64,000 bases of DNA, taken from assembly GCF_009755225.1 (NCBI RefSeq), contig NZ_WQKZ01000002.1, positions 992,001 through 1,056,000 of the forward strand. The letters are read 5' to 3'. Position 1 is the first letter of the stretch, and every line of letters starts with the position of its first letter. This document shows positions 1-8,525 of the stretch, in pieces. This stretch comes from Hymenobacter ginkgonis (GTDB lineage: Bacteria; Bacteroidota; Bacteroidia; Cytophagales; Hymenobacteraceae). The notes under the pieces were generated by a model, which saw nothing but the letters and a program-made list of their open reading frames with translations, did not search any database and was not told the DNA's origin. The translations under genes were made by a program, and so were the position numbers.

Positions 1-415
1 GGGGTAGGGCGGCTAGCAGTGAGGCCTTTGCTGGCCGGGTCACTCGCCCCCATGGCCAGGGCGGGCCAAACGGCGCTCATGCGCGGGCCCGGTGTGGGCC
101 GGGGTAAAATCCGTTCAACATAGGCAAGGCAGAATGCAAAGGAAACGAAGTGCGTACGAAGAGTTAGCCAAACTAAACGCGCTGGCTCCGGTAAGAAGCC
201 TAGCGCCCTCTAAACGTTGCATATGCACCTTAGTGTGTAAGCTAGTTGAAAATAGGACTCTGAAAGACAGCGTGTTATAATGCGAGCGGTAAAATTCTGC
301 AATAATGTGCAGACATTAAATGTATGTACATGAAACAAATTGCTACTTTTATGAACCTGCTGCGTACTTAGCGCGACTACTACACCCAATTTTTCCTCCA
401 CTTTCTCTTTTGCCC
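1..415. other. Left-edge stretch without a supported gene
   Basis: No convincing gene lies here. A minus-strand frame starting with an ATG at base 80 stays open to the window edge (27 codons) and could be the first part of a gene lying to the left, but that is too short to recognise. The stretch opens with one copy of the dispersed GGGGTAGGG element (bases 1-9). The last 120 bases are AT-richer and probably hold the wrbA promoter, although no clean TAnnTTTG box is visible; TACTTTTA at about 350 is one mismatch away. Confidence 0.4.
296..313. promoter_or_regulatory. Small inverted repeat upstream of wrbA
   Basis: TCTGCA and TGCAGA arms are separated by six bases, about 100 bases upstream of the wrbA start. 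The symmetry fits an operator for a dimeric repressor, but one copy of a six-base arm can occur by chance. Confidence 0.2.
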
Positions 416-1030
416 ATGAAGACTCTTGTGTTGTTTTATTCTACGTATGGCCACGTGTGGAAATTGGCCGAGGCCATTGCTGAAGGTGCCCGCCAAGTAC
501 CTGGCAATGATGTAATCGTTAAGCGCGTGCCCGAAACGCTCCCCAAAGAGGTACTAGATAAAACGGGCGCTACCGGCGCGCAGCAGGCTTTTGCCCACGT
601 ACCCGTAGTTACCCCGGCCGAATTGGTAGAGTACGATGCCATCATCTTCGGTACGCCCACCCGCTACGGCAACCTTTGCGGGCAGATGCAGTCGTTTATG
701 GACAGCACTGGCGGCTTATGGGCCACGGGGGCTTTGGTGGGTAAAGTAGGCGGGGCCTTCGTGAGCACCGCCACGCAGCACGGCGGCCAAGAAGAAACCT
801 TGCGCGCTTTTCATACCGAGCTATTGCACCACGGCTTTATTATCGTGGGCCTGCCCTACGCCTGGCAGGGCCAAATGGGCCACGAGGAAGTAACCGGTGG
901 CACGCCTTACGGCGCCAGCACCGTAGCCGGCGGCCAGGGTGAGCGCCAGCCCAGCAAAAACGAGTTGGAAGGAGCGCGGTTCCAGGGCCGCCACACGGCC
1001 GAAATAGCCCAGAAAGTAGCCGCCAAGTAA
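416..1030 (+). CDS. wrbA: NAD(P)H:quinone oxidoreductase WrbA
   Basis: Flavodoxin-like cytoplasmic enzyme that carries out two-electron reduction of quinones with NAD(P)H, protecting against redox cycling. The 204-residue product has the family length. The FMN phosphate loop is at residues 8-14 (YSTYGHV), the WrbA signature PTRYGN at 81-86 binds the flavin ring, and [10 protein letters not shown] lies at 117-126. The frame is open upstream, but ATG 416 is chosen because the flavodoxin beta strand (MKTLVLFYS) begins directly there. It is a single gene, converging on aroE with a shared hairpin between them. The family assignment is firm; the physiological quinone is unknown. Confidence 0.95.
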   Translation: MKTLVLFYSTYGHVWKLAEAIAEGARQVPGNDVIVKRVPETLPKEVLDKTGATGAQQAFAHVPVVTPAELVEYDAIIFGTPTRYGNLCGQMQSFMDSTGGLWATGALVGKVGGAFVSTATQHGGQEETLRAFHTELLHHGFIIVGLPYAWQGQMGHEEVTGGTPYGASTVAGGQGERQPSKNELEGARFQGRHTAEIAQKVAAK

Positions 1031-1061
1031 TAAGCCTAAAGCTGCGTTAGCAGCGTCAATT

Positions 1062-1107
1062 AACAAGAGGGGGGTAGCAACTAAGCAGTTGCTACCCCCC
1101 TCTTGTT
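1062..1107. terminator. Bidirectional hairpin between wrbA and aroE
   Basis: Perfect 20-base arms (1062-1081 and 1088-1107) flank a six-base loop between two convergent genes. Each arm contains GGGGGGTAG or its complement, so the stem is built from two inverted copies of the dispersed G-tract element. The T-run is weak (TTGTTGGTT), but position and symmetry fit a terminator serving both genes. Confidence 0.75.
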
Positions 1108-1126
1108 GGTTAAGCCTCACACTGGC

Positions 1127-1882
1127 TTACTTCGGCAAGGCCTGCCCATTCCAGATGGCCCAGGCAGCCTCAGCCTGGAGCTCCAGCATCTCAAAACCGT
1201 TGCAGGTTTGTGCGCCAGCCGCGCGGCCCAACTCCAAAAAGCGGGTTTCGCGCGGATTGTATATCAGGTCGAACAAGTAGTGAGCCGGCGTGAGCGCCGC
1301 GTACGGAATGGCGGGGCACTCAGTCACGTTGGGGTAAGTACCGAGCGGCGTTGTATTAATGATAAGCGAATGGCCGGCCATCACTTCCGGCGTGAGCTCC
1401 GAATACGTGAGGTGCGCGCTAAGCGGGTCGCGTGAAACCAGCCAGTGCGGAATATCCAGTTCGCGCAGGGCCATGCTTACGGCCTTAGCCGCGCCGCCCG
1501 TGCCCAGCACCAGCGCCCGGTTGGCGGGACCCCGGCCGGGGTAAAAGCGACGCAGTGAGTTGCGAAAGCCCAGGTAGTCGGTATTGTGGCCTACCAAGCC
1601 ACCATTCAGCTGAATCTCAATCACATTGACGGCGCCTACAAGGGCGGCCGACGAAGCAACGCTGGTAAGGTAGGGCCAGATTTTCTCCTTATATGGAATC
1701 GTGACGTTCAGCCCGGCTAAATCGGGGTGGCGGGCTAATAGCTGGGGCAACTCATTAGGATTAGCCAGTTCAAATAGCTCGTAGTGGCAATCATCCAGCC
1801 CAAGTCGGTCGAATTTCTGCGTGAAATACGTCTGTGAGAAAGAGTGCGAAAGCGAGCGGCCGATAAGCCCGAAGGTGCGCAT
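1127..1882 (-). CDS. aroE: Shikimate dehydrogenase
   Basis: Reduces 3-dehydroshikimate to shikimate with NADPH in the chorismate (aromatic amino acid) pathway. The protein has 251 residues, slightly short but within the bacterial range. The N-terminal substrate domain shows SLSHS at 10-14, NVTIPYK at 59-65 with the catalytic lysine K65, and NTD at 100-102 with the catalytic aspartate D102. The Rossmann NADP loop GTGGAAKA is at 127-134. No other aromatic-pathway gene is nearby. The dedA gene lies upstream on the same strand 57 bases away, so co-transcription is possible but not shown. Confidence 0.95.
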   Translation of the reverse strand: MRTFGLIGRSLSHSFSQTYFTQKFDRLGLDDCHYELFELANPNELPQLLARHPDLAGLNVTIPYKEKIWPYLTSVASSAALVGAVNVIEIQLNGGLVGHNTDYLGFRNSLRRFYPGRGPANRALVLGTGGAAKAVSMALRELDIPHWLVSRDPLSAHLTYSELTPEVMAGHSLIINTTPLGTYPNVTECPAIPYAALTPAHYLFDLIYNPRETRFLELGRAAGAQTCNGFEMLELQAEAAWAIWNGQALPK

Positions 1883-1939
1883 AGAGTGCTGAGAAATACG
1901 AATTAAATGAGCAGCGCCTAGCGCAGTTGCCCCAGCAAG

Positions 1940-2605
1940 CTACGCCGCCGCGCCGCGCAGCTTGCCACGCACAAACTGCCACAGCGGCGGCAGCACCGAT
2001 AGCAGAATAATGCCGTAAATGACAAACGTAAAGTTGTTCTTTACTGCCGGAATATTGCCAAATAAGTAGCCAGCCAGGGTGAGTGATACTACCCACAAAG
2101 CTGCTCCCGCAATACTATATGAGGCAAAATGCCGATAGGTCATGGTGCCAACGCCCGCCACAAAGGGAGCGAATGTGCGCACAATCGGCACGAAGCGCGC
2201 CATAATAATCGTCTTACCCCCATGCTTGGCGTAAAACGCCTGCGTTTGCTCTAAGTACTTGCGCCGCAAAAAGCGGAAATCTTCACGGAATACTCTGGGC
2301 CCTATGTAGTCGCCAACAGCATAGTTGAGGTTATCACCAATGAACGCGGCCGCCATTAGCAGTGGAATCAGATATAAGATGTTAAGCAGCGGGTGGCCGG
2401 TTTCGGGGTTAGGCTGCGCGGCCAAAGTGCCAGCTACAAAAAGCAAGGAATCGCCGGGCAAAAAAGGAAAGACAATAACCCCAGTTTCAGTGAAGATTAT
2501 CAGAAACAGAATGATATATGTGAGGTTGCCGTAGTCGTGCACCACGTTCACCAGCGTCTTGTCGAGGTGCAGCACCAGGTCCAGAAAATGTTTGAGTAGC
2601 TCCAT
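1940..2605 (-). CDS. DedA family membrane protein
   Basis: A polytopic inner-membrane protein of the DedA/SNARE-associated (VTT) family; some members are lipid (undecaprenyl phosphate or phospholipid) transporters. The chosen ATG at 2605 gives 221 residues, the usual size. Family motifs are visible: ETG and FLPGDS near residues 40-53, and the later ARFVPIVRTFAPFVAG segment with its conserved R-x3-R pattern. A longer in-frame start at 2710 would add 35 residues with no family similarity and was not used. The substrate cannot be told from sequence. Confidence 0.9.
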   Translation of the reverse strand: MELLKHFLDLVLHLDKTLVNVVHDYGNLTYIILFLIIFTETGVIVFPFLPGDSLLFVAGTLAAQPNPETGHPLLNILYLIPLLMAAAFIGDNLNYAVGDYIGPRVFREDFRFLRRKYLEQTQAFYAKHGGKTIIMARFVPIVRTFAPFVAGVGTMTYRHFASYSIAGAALWVVSLTLAGYLFGNIPAVKNNFTFVIYGIILLSVLPPLWQFVRGKLRGAAA

Positions 2606-3259
2606 AAAGCGAAAAGGGTTGAGCTTGCAAAGAAAGCGAGGGCAGTAGTAGGAAAGCGGGGTAGGGAGTGAGAATATGCCCGGATGAAGCAATTGCGTAC
2701 CCTGAAGCACCTAGTATAAGCAGCGTTTTAAGGTACTCCTTCCTCTACCTAGCTAGCTCTACTCAGAGCAGGTTTTGGAATTACAAAAAACGCCGCTGTT
2801 GCCATGTTGAGTTTGTCAAGGGATTCGAAGCCCCGAACCTGCTCCTGGTAGTTCCCGCTGTAAGGGGTGCGCTCACCTCGGCCAACTAGCATCGACCGAG
2901 TAGGGGGCCACACTGCAGCGAGTAAGAATAGGCTATTTAGGGCTCGTTGGGCAGCAAAATGGCCGTAGCACTAACTACCAAAAATGTGCTGGTATTCGAC
3001 AAGCCTTCGCCAGCCTGACTACTAGCGCCGCTTTACTAACCAGCATGCAACCATTGCTATTGCCGGCTACCTCTTGAGCAGGATGGATAAGTACCCTTAT
3101 AAGCAGCGCCGTTACAACTGCGCCAGCTGATTCATGCTGTAGCATTACCTATCTCAACTGCTTAAAAACTAGCATTCTGTTAGCAATTTAATAAAAGCTG
3201 ACACGGTCAACAGTTGCAACCAGCGGCTCACTAAGCAGTGTCCAAAACTGAAAAGCGTA

Positions 3260-3292
3260 GCTAGTCAGGCTGAGAGAGATACGCTGACTAGC
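3260..3292. repeat. Inverted repeat in the upstream region of the T9SS cargo gene
   Basis: Perfect 9-base arms GCTAGTCAG and CTGACTAGC are separated by 15 bases. It could be a small hairpin or an operator; there is no T-run for a terminator. Confidence 0.35.
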
Positions 3293-3459
3293 CCATATGC
3301 GAGAATTTATCATTTTTATTGGGGAATTAACAAATCATAGTAGGATAATTATAATTTAAAGCTGAACTTTGTTGTGTCATGATGCTTGAAGAGCACGATT
3401 ACACGCCCAGTGTAGTATCTTTTTTAGGCATGATTTTCGTACAGCGACTTCGGCTTATT

Positions 3460-3485
3460 TAATTGCACTATTTGATGTGCAATTA
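3460..3485. repeat. Inverted repeat TAATTGCAC-8-GTGCAATTA
   Basis: Perfect 9-base AT-rich arms with an 8-base spacer lie about 120 bases upstream of the secreted-protein start. The position and symmetry would suit a transcription-factor operator. No matching second copy was noticed in the window. Confidence 0.35.
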
Positions 3486-3607
3486 TTGACTTGCCAAATT
3501 GCAAAAAAAACTTCTAAACCCTTAACTGAACTTTAGTACCTGCGTACAAGGCCGCAACTACCCGCGGTCAAGCGCGATATTCAGTTCAAAACGCCACCTT
3601 TTTTATC

Positions 3608-5944
3608 ATGCAAAACACCCCTACTCTTTTTCGAAAGGTAAGTTTAAATTGGCTTCCGTGGCGGATAATCCTGCCGATTTTAGCTATAGTAGCTAGCTTG
3701 TGGAGCCCAAGCGATGCATTGGCGCAAACCCAATATAACAATGCAGTTACTATAACGCAGAGGCCTACCCTTCCAGCAGGTGGCAGTGCTCAAGCAATCC
3801 CCTATGCGGGCAGAAGGGCATATGCACCTTACAACACTTACACTCGACTAGGGAATCCTAACGCTACTCCAATAGTAGCCACTCCCGGCTTAGGTACTTA
3901 TGACCTGAATGGTAATAGTACGCTCACTATATCTGATGGCATCATAACTGTAGGGACCAGCCCGTTTAATGCAGTAACCGGGGCCACACTGCTTTATCGC
4001 GTTTATCTGACGGGTACGCCTATTGGCCAGTTGCCAAACTTATCGCGCTTGACGCTGCAGGAAAATGGGACCGATGCTTTCGGTGTTGTTTATAAACTGC
4101 CTTCGGGTACTCCTCCGGTAGATTTATTGGCTGGCCTAACGAGTGGAGGGACTTATACGATAGATATACAATTTGAATTGTCAGCAGCTGATGGTTCACC
4201 TATTACTGACCCTTCCGGCTCTTATAACCTATCCTTTTCTATTACCCCCCCGGCAGTGACGCCAGCAGGTGGTACTACCACGTGGCAAGGTATTTCCCGT
4301 GGTATGGATGCAAACGGTCCAGTTACACTTCCTAGCGACACAGATTGGAATAACAAGGCTAACTGGAGTAACGGTGTGCCTACCCGGCTATCAAACGCAG
4401 TTATTCCCGCTAAAACTAGCTCAGCAGTAGTTTATCCCATCCTAAACGACCCAAGCGCTACCTACGAGGTTAATAACCTGACAATGCAAGGCAACAGCGG
4501 CTCATCAGCGGCCCAGCTAGTTATCAACGTAGCTACCCTGCGAGTTTATGGCAACTTGTTGCAGCCAGGTGGTGGCCTCTCGGGCAACATAACGGGCAAT
4601 GGCCCCCTAAGTACTGGGGTAACCAATTCGCAAACCAACTCAACCCTCGTTTTCGCTGGTGCTGACCAAGTTATCACTGGTCAATTGCTGGTATCTGATA
4701 TCATCATTGCAGGGTCAGGTATTAAATCGGTTATCAACGTAATGATACCGTCTAACATCATTGCATTTCAACCAGCTTCCGTAACGGCTGGCGTTGTCAT
4801 TCAATCGGCGGCACAAGATTTGAGCTCTGGAACAGTTAATACTGTATTTGACACTACAGGCAACTCGTATATTCAGTTAGTATCTAGTTCTGTTATTAGC
4901 TTGAAGGCGGGTGAGGCAGAAACTAATACTTCTTATATAAAAGGGGTGACCCGGGCCGACCGCAATCTAGTAGCTGGCGTACAGAATACGTTTGGTAACA
5001 TCGGCCTTGATATAACAGCTAACCACACGCCAGGTAACATCTTTGTGTATCGAGTAGTAGGTGATGCGCTCACCGGTCCGGTAGCTACTAACGCAGTTCC
5101 CGTTAAGCGACAGTTCAAGATTGTGGGTGATGACAACAGCGAGTCTGCTGTCACTGCTACTTCCAACATCGACGTCATTTTCCACTACTTGGATTCGGCT
5201 GATGAATTGAACACCATCAAGGAAGAGAACCTGACGATGTTCCGCTCGAAGGTTAACGGCGCGCCGTATCAGCCAGTAGCGGGTAGCCTGAACCAAACGA
5301 ACAATACGGTTACTCGGCTGGCGCTGCCTAGCTTGACTACTTCTTACATTACCCTGGGTGACAAAACAAATCCACTGCCAGTTAGCCTCACGGCCTTCAC
5401 GGCTACCCGCAGCAACCAAAATGCTGTGTTGGCTTGGACTACTGCCTCTGAGTTGAATAACGCCGGTTTCGAAGTACAAGTATCTAATGATGGCACGGCT
5501 TTCCGTAAGCTGACTTTTGTAACTAGCAAGTCGCCTAATAGCAGCCAAACTATCAACTACAGCTACACGGACACCGAAACCAATAAATTGGGAATTCGCT
5601 ACTACCGTCTGCGTCAAGTAGATACTGATGGTGAGGATTCTTATTCCCCAGTGCGGGCCCTAAGCTTCGACGGTGCTGCCGTGGCCTCGGCTACATTATC
5701 TGCTTACCCTAACCCCTTCAGCAACAAAATCGACTTCAACCTCGATGCTACGACGGTGGGTAGTGGGGTAGCCCACGTACAGGTAATGGATATGGCCGGT
5801 CGCACGGTCCGTGAGCAAAATCTATCGGTAGCTAACGCCAGCCTGACTCTTGACGGCCTTGATAACCTACGTAGTGGTGTGTATATCGCTAAAGTGACGT
5901 TGGCCAATGGCAGCACACAAACGGTGCGCATCCAAAAGCAATAG
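3608..5944 (+). CDS. Secreted protein with type IX secretion (type A) sorting domain
   Basis: A 778-residue exported protein. Residues 1-39 form a Sec signal peptide ending ALA before QTQYNN. The middle (about 40-590) is Thr/Ser/Asn-rich and probably beta-rich, without a recognised catalytic motif. From about 595 (PLPVSLTAFTATR) runs the fibronectin-like segment common in Cytophagales cargo, with YYRLRQVD in it. Residues 700-778 are the C-terminal sorting domain: YPNPF start, AGRTVRE in the middle, LRSGVYIAKV and a basic end (RIQKQ). Such tails direct the protein through the type IX machinery to the cell surface. Function beyond surface or extracellular location is unknown. No secretion-machinery gene is in the window. 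Confidence 0.88.
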   Translation: MQNTPTLFRKVSLNWLPWRIILPILAIVASLWSPSDALAQTQYNNAVTITQRPTLPAGGSAQAIPYAGRRAYAPYNTYTRLGNPNATPIVATPGLGTYDLNGNSTLTISDGIITVGTSPFNAVTGATLLYRVYLTGTPIGQLPNLSRLTLQENGTDAFGVVYKLPSGTPPVDLLAGLTSGGTYTIDIQFELSAADGSPITDPSGSYNLSFSITPPAVTPAGGTTTWQGISRGMDANGPVTLPSDTDWNNKANWSNGVPTRLSNAVIPAKTSSAVVYPILNDPSATYEVNNLTMQGNSGSSAAQLVINVATLRVYGNLLQPGGGLSGNITGNGPLSTGVTNSQTNSTLVFAGADQVITGQLLVSDIIIAGSGIKSVINVMIPSNIIAFQPASVTAGVVIQSAAQDLSSGTVNTVFDTTGNSYIQLVSSSVISLKAGEAETNTSYIKGVTRADRNLVAGVQNTFGNIGLDITANHTPGNIFVYRVVGDALTGPVATNAVPVKRQFKIVGDDNSESAVTATSNIDVIFHYLDSADELNTIKEENLTMFRSKVNGAPYQPVAGSLNQTNNTVTRLALPSLTTSYITLGDKTNPLPVSLTAFTATRSNQNAVLAWTTASELNNAGFEVQVSNDGTAFRKLTFVTSKSPNSSQTINYSYTDTETNKLGIRYYRLRQVDTDGEDSYSPVRALSFDGAAVASATLSAYPNPFSNKIDFNLDATTVGSGVAHVQVMDMAGRTVREQNLSVANASLTLDGLDNLRSGVYIAKVTLANGSTQTVRIQKQ

Positions 5945-5961
5945 CCATTAATGGCACAAAC

Positions 5962-6000
5962 AAAAAGAGCGGGCTCCCCACTAGGGAGCCCGCTCTTTTT
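5962..6000. terminator. Bidirectional terminator after the T9SS cargo gene
   Basis: Perfect 17-base arms (5962-5978, 5984-6000) with a 5-base loop, an A-run on the left and a T-run on the right, lie between two convergent genes. This is a textbook intrinsic terminator working for both strands. Confidence 0.95.
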
Positions 6001-6026
6001 GTATATACTGAAAAATAAAGCAGGCC

Positions 6027-6857
6027 TTAGCCACGCGGCATAGAGGTGCCAGGCTTACCCGTCTTAGCTTCAGGCTGAAACATTGGGTCTACCTCATCCA
6101 TATTCAGGAAGTGCGAGAACGTATCGCCCCGCAGCCCTAGCCGAATAGTTTCGAGGCTTACAATTTCATTCGGGGCAATATTACCTAGGTTAACGTTAGC
6201 CCCTAGCAGCTTAATAAACCAAACCTGCTGGGCTTTCTGTGGTGCTTCCCAAATGATGCGCTCTGACGGAATCTTGGTCAAAATCTCTTCTACCAAGCCC
6301 GAGCGTACCTCACCAGTGCTTCGGAACAGGCCTACATTGCCACCCTCTCGCGCTTCGCCGATTACCTTAACGGCGCCCGCATCTAGTTCGGATTGCATCT
6401 GCGAAATCCACTTGTAAGGGGGGATAATTTTTTCGGCATCCTTCGAGCCTACTTCGCTTAGCACCTTCACCGATTTGCTTAGCTCCCGAATAAATTCGCA
6501 CTTCCGGTCGTGGTTTAGGTCGATGCTGCCATCCGATACCTCTGCGTACTCCAAACCAAAATTGTCAAGTAGGCGGCGATAGTCTTCAAACTGATTCCGA
6601 ATAATAAAGGCCTCAAACAGCGTGCCTCCCAGATATACCGGCAAGCCAGCCGACTGATACGCATCGATTTTGCGCTTGAGGTTGGGCACCACGTAGGAAG
6701 TGGCCCAGCCCAGCTTCACAATGTCGGCATAGGGCGCGCCCACTTCCAGAAAATCTTCCACTTCCCGAATGCTCAGGCCCTTATCCATCATCATGGTAAA
6801 GCCTTGCTCGCGAGGTTTTTGAGTGCGTTCGGGGAGTTGCGAAAGGGAATAGTTCAT
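6027..6857 (-). CDS. Phosphosulfolactate synthase-like (ComA/HSA32 family) protein
   Basis: A 276-residue TIM-barrel protein of the ComA family, whose founding enzyme adds sulfite to phosphoenolpyruvate to make 3-phosphosulfolactate. Family blocks are visible: MDKG at 24-27, VKLGWAT at 47-53, GGTLFE at 77-82, EVSDGS at 106-111, EVGSKD at 135-140 and EAREGGNVG at 168-176. ATG 6857 is used; an upstream in-frame start at 6941 would run through the terminator hairpin. ComB or ComC partners are not in the window. The same family includes plant heat-stress HSA32, so the reaction is inferred. A link to sulfonolipid (capnine) or cysteate supply is possible but untested. Confidence 0.85.
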   Translation of the reverse strand: MNYSLSQLPERTQKPREQGFTMMMDKGLSIREVEDFLEVGAPYADIVKLGWATSYVVPNLKRKIDAYQSAGLPVYLGGTLFEAFIIRNQFEDYRRLLDNFGLEYAEVSDGSIDLNHDRKCEFIRELSKSVKVLSEVGSKDAEKIIPPYKWISQMQSELDAGAVKVIGEAREGGNVGLFRSTGEVRSGLVEEILTKIPSERIIWEAPQKAQQVWFIKLLGANVNLGNIAPNEIVSLETIRLGLRGDTFSHFLNMDEVDPMFQPEAKTGKPGTSMPRG

Positions 6858-6903
6858 GCACAAAGGAGCAAGCTGCAGCTTGCCAGTGAAAGAATAACCA
6901 AGT

Positions 6904-6940
6904 ATAAAAAAAGCCTGCCCGCGGGTGAGGCGGGCAGGCA
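6904..6940 (-). terminator. Terminator of the TPR gene
   Basis: Read on the minus strand, 10-base GC-rich arms (6930-6939 and 6913-6922) around a 7-base loop are followed by seven T. It lies 36 bases past the TPR stop and just before the ComA-like start, so it separates the two transcription units. Confidence 0.9.
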
Positions 6941-6975
6941 CAAAATTAACTCAAAAACTGCCGTTCGGCGGTTGG

Positions 6976-8379
6976 CTACTTCCGAAACTGGTCGATAAGG
7001 CGCTGCAAAGCCGGTTGCTTCTCTAATTCTGGGAAGTAATCGAATAGCAGCGAGTGCTGCTCATAATTGAGGGTAAGGGCTGTTTCCAGCTCTTGGTAAG
7101 CTTCGCGCAAACGGCCCGCTGCCAGCAAGTAGGCGCACAGCATGTAGTGAAAATGTGCCTCGTGCGGGTGCAGTTCCACTGCATGCTGTAGCAGGTCGAT
7201 GGACTCGTCGTAGTGGCCTTGCTCGTAGAGGATAGCGCTCCAGCTTACCCACCCGGTAGCATCTTCAGGGGCAACTTCAGTCGCTTTTTCGTAGGCTTCC
7301 AAAGCACTTACGATGTTACCCACCTGGTTTTCGGCGGCACCGAGCGCGGCCCAGTATTCTCCACTATCGCCATACAGCTCCACTGCTTTGCGGAAGAAAT
7401 GCAGGGCCTCGTAAGGCCTTTCCTGCTCTTGCAGCAGCACTCCTTGGCCAAACCAAGCTTCATCCATAGCCGGGTTAATGTCCAGCGCCTTACGATAGTA
7501 CTGGCGGGCTTGCTCCCAGTCGCGCAGCTTTTCGTAGCACTCGCCAATGTTGCACAAGGCTTCATCAGTAGGCTCGTTGGGTGGGTAGCTTAGTTCAAAC
7601 TCCGTGATGGCGCGCTGGTATTGCTGCTGGCACACAAACGTATCAGCTAGCCAGTGGTGCGCATCGTAAAAGTCTGCTTCGATAACGATGGCGTAGTCGA
7701 AAGCCGCTGCTGCTTGGTCATACTTTTCTAGCCGGTAGTAATACTGGCCCAAGTTGTACCAAGCCACTGCCGAGTAAGGGTCATCATCCGTGAAGCGCTG
7801 GAAAAACTCCTCATGCTCAACCAAGCGGTCACTGGTCTCCAAGCAGTTAAGCAACTCCTGCACCGTGGTTTCATTGTCGGGATGCAGGCGCAGGCTGTGC
7901 TTGTAGTGGCGAGCGGCACTCTTATATTTCTGCCAGCTTTGGTAAGCTAGGCCCAAGTTGAAGTGAATGTCTTCGCGGTCAGGGTTCTGGGCCAAAGCAG
8001 CTTGAAAAAAGCGCACAGCCTCGTCAAAATCACCACGTTGCGTGGCAATGATGCCGCGCGTTACAGCCACGTCTGCATTATCGGGGTCGAGGCTGGCCAC
8101 GCTCGAAATCTGGCGCTCAGCCTCAGCATAGTCGCCCCGCATCGCCGATATCTGCGCACGGTCGATAAGCAATTCAGTCGAAAAAGGATACTGGCTTAAG
8201 GCAGCTTCACAGGCTTGCTGGGCTTTGTCGAACGCAGCCGAAGTAACGTAGTGGTCGATAATAATTTCAAACTCTTCCAAGTCAAAGAATGTCGCCTCAT
8301 TTTGAGCCAGCATTCGCTCGTAGCGGCGCACCGTGTCTTGGGCAGCCCGTGGGTCATCAAATGGTTCGTTCATGCGCAT
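6976..8379 (-). CDS. Tetratricopeptide repeat protein
   Basis: A 467-residue soluble protein made almost wholly of tandem 34-residue TPR units (about ten), with typical W-LG-Y and A---A-P spacing, for example AWYNLGQYYYRLEKYDQAAAAFDYAI and AVTRGIIATQRGDFDEAVRFFQ. No signal peptide or membrane segment is seen, so it probably acts as a cytoplasmic scaffold. ATG codons at 8379 and 8373 are both possible starts. It is followed by its own terminator. TPR arrays bind proteins, and the partner cannot be read from sequence. Confidence 0.85.
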   Translation of the reverse strand: MRMNEPFDDPRAAQDTVRRYERMLAQNEATFFDLEEFEIIIDHYVTSAAFDKAQQACEAALSQYPFSTELLIDRAQISAMRGDYAEAERQISSVASLDPDNADVAVTRGIIATQRGDFDEAVRFFQAALAQNPDREDIHFNLGLAYQSWQKYKSAARHYKHSLRLHPDNETTVQELLNCLETSDRLVEHEEFFQRFTDDDPYSAVAWYNLGQYYYRLEKYDQAAAAFDYAIVIEADFYDAHHWLADTFVCQQQYQRAITEFELSYPPNEPTDEALCNIGECYEKLRDWEQARQYYRKALDINPAMDEAWFGQGVLLQEQERPYEALHFFRKAVELYGDSGEYWAALGAAENQVGNIVSALEAYEKATEVAPEDATGWVSWSAILYEQGHYDESIDLLQHAVELHPHEAHFHYMLCAYLLAAGRLREAYQELETALTLNYEQHSLLFDYFPELEKQPALQRLIDQFRK

Positions 8380-8525
8380 AAAATCACGAATTTTCCCGAA
8401 TAGGGCGAATGTATTCGAAGTTATCAGGCTTTCCTACCCGATGGTAGCCGCCGCTATGCCGAACCGAGTGCATAGGCTGTGCCACATTCTTAACATTCAA
8501 AAAAAACGCCCCATTTAGGTCTTAA

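Larger units (their letters stand above)
2606..3607. other. One-kilobase intergenic region without a supported gene
   Basis: Nothing here supports a gene. A GGGGTAGGG copy lies at 2658-2666. A 47-codon minus-strand frame at about 2749-2892 is open but unrecognised. Short fragments around 2940-3170 are broken by stops in all frames and might be a decayed gene. From about 3180 the DNA turns AT-rich and carries two inverted repeats, probably part of the regulatory region of the secreted-protein gene that follows. Confidence 0.4.

Noticed and set aside
92..280. 62-codon frame at the left edge
   Set aside because: Short, no recognisable content, no promoter or ribosome site; probably chance.
2749..2892. 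47-codon minus-strand frame, considered as a transposase remnant
   Set aside because: No transposase motif, no terminal inverted repeats and no target duplication were visible.
4967..5617. 216-codon open frame antisense to the T9SS cargo gene
   Set aside because: The cargo gene has a signal peptide and sorting domain in the other frame; this frame has neither start context nor recognisable domain.
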